Shown: positions 5,099-7,234 of the stretch, piece after piece
How positions within the stretch are numbered: position 1 is the stretch's first letter
Layout of the letters: every line of letters begins with the position of its first letter
From: SXRF01 sp964624555
GTDB lineage: Bacteria > Pseudomonadota > Alphaproteobacteria > Rickettsiales > SXRF01
Direction of reading: 5' to 3'
Assembly (NCBI GenBank): GCA_964624555.1
Contig: CAZUXB010000058.1
Span: 1-7,234 of the forward strand
Length of the DNA: 7,234 bases
The notes under the pieces: generated by a model
What the model was told of the DNA's origin: nothing
Database searches by the model: none
The model's input: the letters and a program-made list of their open reading frames with translations, nothing else
Program-made: the position numbers and the translations under genes

Positions 5099-7170
5099 AT
5101 GGCTCGTAATACACCACTTAAAGATTATCGTAACATCGGCATATGCGCACATATCGACGCAGGTAAAACCACGACTACAGAACGTATTCTTTACTACACT
5201 GGTAAATCACACAAGATCGGTGAAGTGCACGAAGGTGCCGCCACTATGGACTGGATGGAACAGGAACAGGAACGCGGTATCACCATTACCTCCGCGGCTA
5301 CCACCTGCTTCTGGAAGAATCACCGCATCAATATCATTGATACCCCGGGTCACGTAGACTTCACTATCGAAGTAGAGCGCTCCATGCGCGTACTTGACGG
5401 TGCGGTTACCGTGTTCGACTCGGTTGCCGGTGTGGAACCGCAATCAGAAACCGTATGGCGCCAGGCTGACAAATACAGCGTGCCGCGCATTTGTTTTGTG
5501 AATAAAATGGACCGTATCGGCGCGAACTTCCAGCGTTGCGTGGATATAATGATCGACCGCTTAGGCACCGTGCCCCTGGTTATCCAGCTTCCTATCGGCA
5601 GCGAAGATAAATATGAAGGTATCGTTGACCTTATTAAAATGGTGGAAGTTGTCTGGAAAGGTGACGAGCTCGGCGCGAAATTCGAAGAACAGCCGATCCG
5701 TGCGGAACTTGCTGAAGCCGCTAAAGCCGCCCGCGTGAAAATGATCGAAACCGCCGTTGAAATGGACGATGCGGTGATGGAAAAATATCTCGGTGGCGAA
5801 GAACCAACCGAAGCAGAACTGAAAGATTGCATTCGTAAAGGTACGGTAATTTTCAAATTCGTTCCTGTTCTCAACGGCGCTGCTTTCAAGAACAAAGGTG
5901 TTCAGCCGATGCTGGATGCGGTGGTTGATTTCCTGCCAAGCCCGCTTGATATCGGCGCTACCGAAGCGATCGATGTGAAAACCGAAGGCACCGTAAAACG
6001 CGAACCGAAAGATGATGAAAAATTCGCCGGTCTTGCTTTCAAAATTATGACCGACCCATTCGTAGGTTCGCTCACCTTCGTGCGTATCTATTCCGGCAAG
6101 CTGGAATCTGGTTCATACGTGCAGAACACCGTGAAAGACAACCGCGAACGCGTGGGCCGTATGCTACTCATGCATGCTAACTCTCGTGAAGACGTGAAAG
6201 AAGCCTATGCTGGCGATATCGTGGCTCTGGCTGGTCTTAAAAATACTACCACTGGTGACACGATTTGTGATGTTGACGCGCAGGTTATTCTTGAGCGCAT
6301 GGAATTCCCGGAACCAGTTATTGAGTTGGCTGTGGAACCAAAAACCAAAGCCGACCAGGAAAAAATGGGTATGGCGNNNNNNNNNNTTCAGAAGATCCAT
6401 CTCTGCGTCTTTCTACCAACGAAGAAACCGGCCAGACCATTCTTAAAGGTATGGGCGAATTACACTTAGAAATCATCGTTGACCGTATGAAGCGCGAATT
6501 CAAAGTGGAAGCAAATGTTGGTGCACCACAGGTAGCTTACCGCGAAACCATCACCCGACCGTTCCAGGTTGACTATACTCACAAGAAACAAACCGGTGGT
6601 TCTGGTCAGTTCGCACGCGTGATCATCGACCTCGAACCGCTTAAACCGGGTGAAGGCTTCGTATTCGAAAGCAAGATTGTGGGTGGTTCAGTGCCAAAAG
6701 AATATATCCCAGGTGTTGAAAAAGGTCTTGATGCCTCGATCAGCAACGGTGTGGTAGCAGGCTTCCCAACTATCGACTTTAAAGCGACCTTAGTTGATGG
6801 TGCATACCATGATGTGGATTCTTCGGCTCTCGCGTTTGAAATCGCCGCGCGCGCCGCATTCCGTGAAGGTATGCCGAAAGCGGGCCCGGTTCTGCTTGAG
6901 CCGATCATGAAAGTGGAAGTAGTGACCCCGGAAGAATATATGGGTGACGTTATTGGTGACCTATCATCACGCCGTGGCCAGGTAACTGGTATGGATTCGC
7001 GTGGTAACGCCCGTGTGGTAGATGCGATGGTGCCGCTGGCTTCCATGTTCGGTTATGTAAATACCCTGCGTTCCATGTCACAGGGCCGTGCGCAATATTC
7101 CATGCAATTTGATCATTATGAACAGGTTCCATCGAACGTTGCCGATGAAATTAAAAAGAAAGTAGCTTAG
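5099..7170 (+). CDS. fusA: Elongation factor G (reading frame interrupted only by an assembly gap)
   Basis: EF-G is the GTPase that drives translocation of tRNA and mRNA and, with RRF, ribosome recycling. The G domain shows AHIDAGKTT (17-25), switch I RGITIT (59-64), DTPGH (81-85) and NKMD (135-138). Domain II follows (FVGSLTFVRIYSG), then domain III, then domain IV with YRETITRPFQVDYTHKKQTGG and the tip region GAYHDVDSSALAFE, then domain V ending near QVPSNVADEIKKKVA. Before the ten N the frame reads to KMGMA (residue 426); after them the frame differs by one and resumes at SEDPSLRLSTNEETG. The family sequence needs five residues between, so the real gap is about 14 bases and the gene is intact, about 691 residues. 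GGGGA (5083-5087) precedes the ATG by 11 bases. It is co-transcribed with rpsG and tuf. Confidence 0.97.
6377..6386. other. Assembly gap (ten N) inside fusA
   Basis: The ten N are a placeholder. Joining KMGMA to SEDPS in frame needs a gap length of 2 modulo 3, which ten does not satisfy; 14 bases restores the five family residues of the L-x-R-L-A type before (A/S)EDPS. Any automatic annotation will wrongly split fusA into two ORFs here. Confidence 0.9.
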
Positions 7171-7173
7171 GAG
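7169..7173 (+). promoter_or_regulatory. Ribosome binding site of tuf overlapping the fusA stop
   Basis: AGGAG shares two bases with the fusA TAG and lies 6 bases before the tuf ATG, an arrangement that favours translational coupling of the two elongation factor genes. Confidence 0.7.
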
Positions 7174-7179
7174 AGAATT

Positions 7180-7234
7180 ATGTCTAAAGAGAAATTTGAA
7201 CGCAATAAACCGCATTGCAACATTGGGACGATCG
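7180..7234 (+). CDS. tuf: Elongation factor Tu, N-terminal fragment
   Basis: EF-Tu delivers aminoacyl-tRNA to the ribosome as a GTP complex. Only 18 codons are in the window, MSKEKFERNKPHCNIGTI, which match the start of the EF-Tu family up to just before the GHVDHGKT P loop. It begins 9 bases after the fusA stop, the standard position in the str operon. The typical bacterial version reads N-(I/V)-G-T-I-G-H-V-D-H-G-K-T, so the identification is firm despite the short length. Whether a second tuf copy exists cannot be seen here. Confidence 0.95.
   Translation, partial: MSKEKFERNKPHCNIGTI

Noticed and set aside
6451..7170. A separate second gene for the fusA C-terminal part
   Set aside because: EF-G sequence is continuous across the N run, and the frame change is explained by the arbitrary gap length.

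Overview
The window looks like a chromosomal segment of an AT-leaning alphaproteobacterium. The S7, EF-G and ClpB sequences read like alphaproteobacterial versions, and the membrane-anchored M23 peptidase is of a kind common there. I cannot place the organism below class level. A run of ten N inside fusA shows that this is a scaffolded draft or metagenome assembly.

Layout: (1) 1-1498, plus strand: the C-terminal 60% of the disaggregase ClpB. (2) 1509-3751, minus strand: a two-gene cell-envelope operon, a membrane-anchored M23 peptidoglycan endopeptidase followed 5 bases later by a membrane-anchored SGNH/GDSL-like hydrolase. It converges on clpB with only 10 bases between the stop codons. (3) 3752-4099: a divergent AT-rich promoter region with roughly helically phased A/T tracts. 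(4) 4100-7234, plus strand: the str operon rpsL - rpsG - fusA - tuf (tuf is cut off after 18 codons).

The str operon supplies the decoding-centre protein S12, the 30S head assembly protein S7 and the two GTPase elongation factors. The envelope operon probably remodels peptidoglycan or another envelope polymer. ClpB is a separate stress-response gene.

The most unusual element is the 139-base gap between rpsL and rpsG. It holds five heptanucleotide repeats that begin at the rpsL stop codon, and five more in opposite orientation that end 6 bases before the rpsG start. The two 35-base arms can fold into one imperfect 35-position stem. Its 66-base loop carries the only strong Shine-Dalgarno sequence in the gap, 77 bases from the rpsG start codon, while the start codon itself has none nearby. 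In E. coli the same gap carries the S7 autoregulatory site, so a regulatory role is plausible but untested. I see no new multi-gene system; the rest is conserved housekeeping content.
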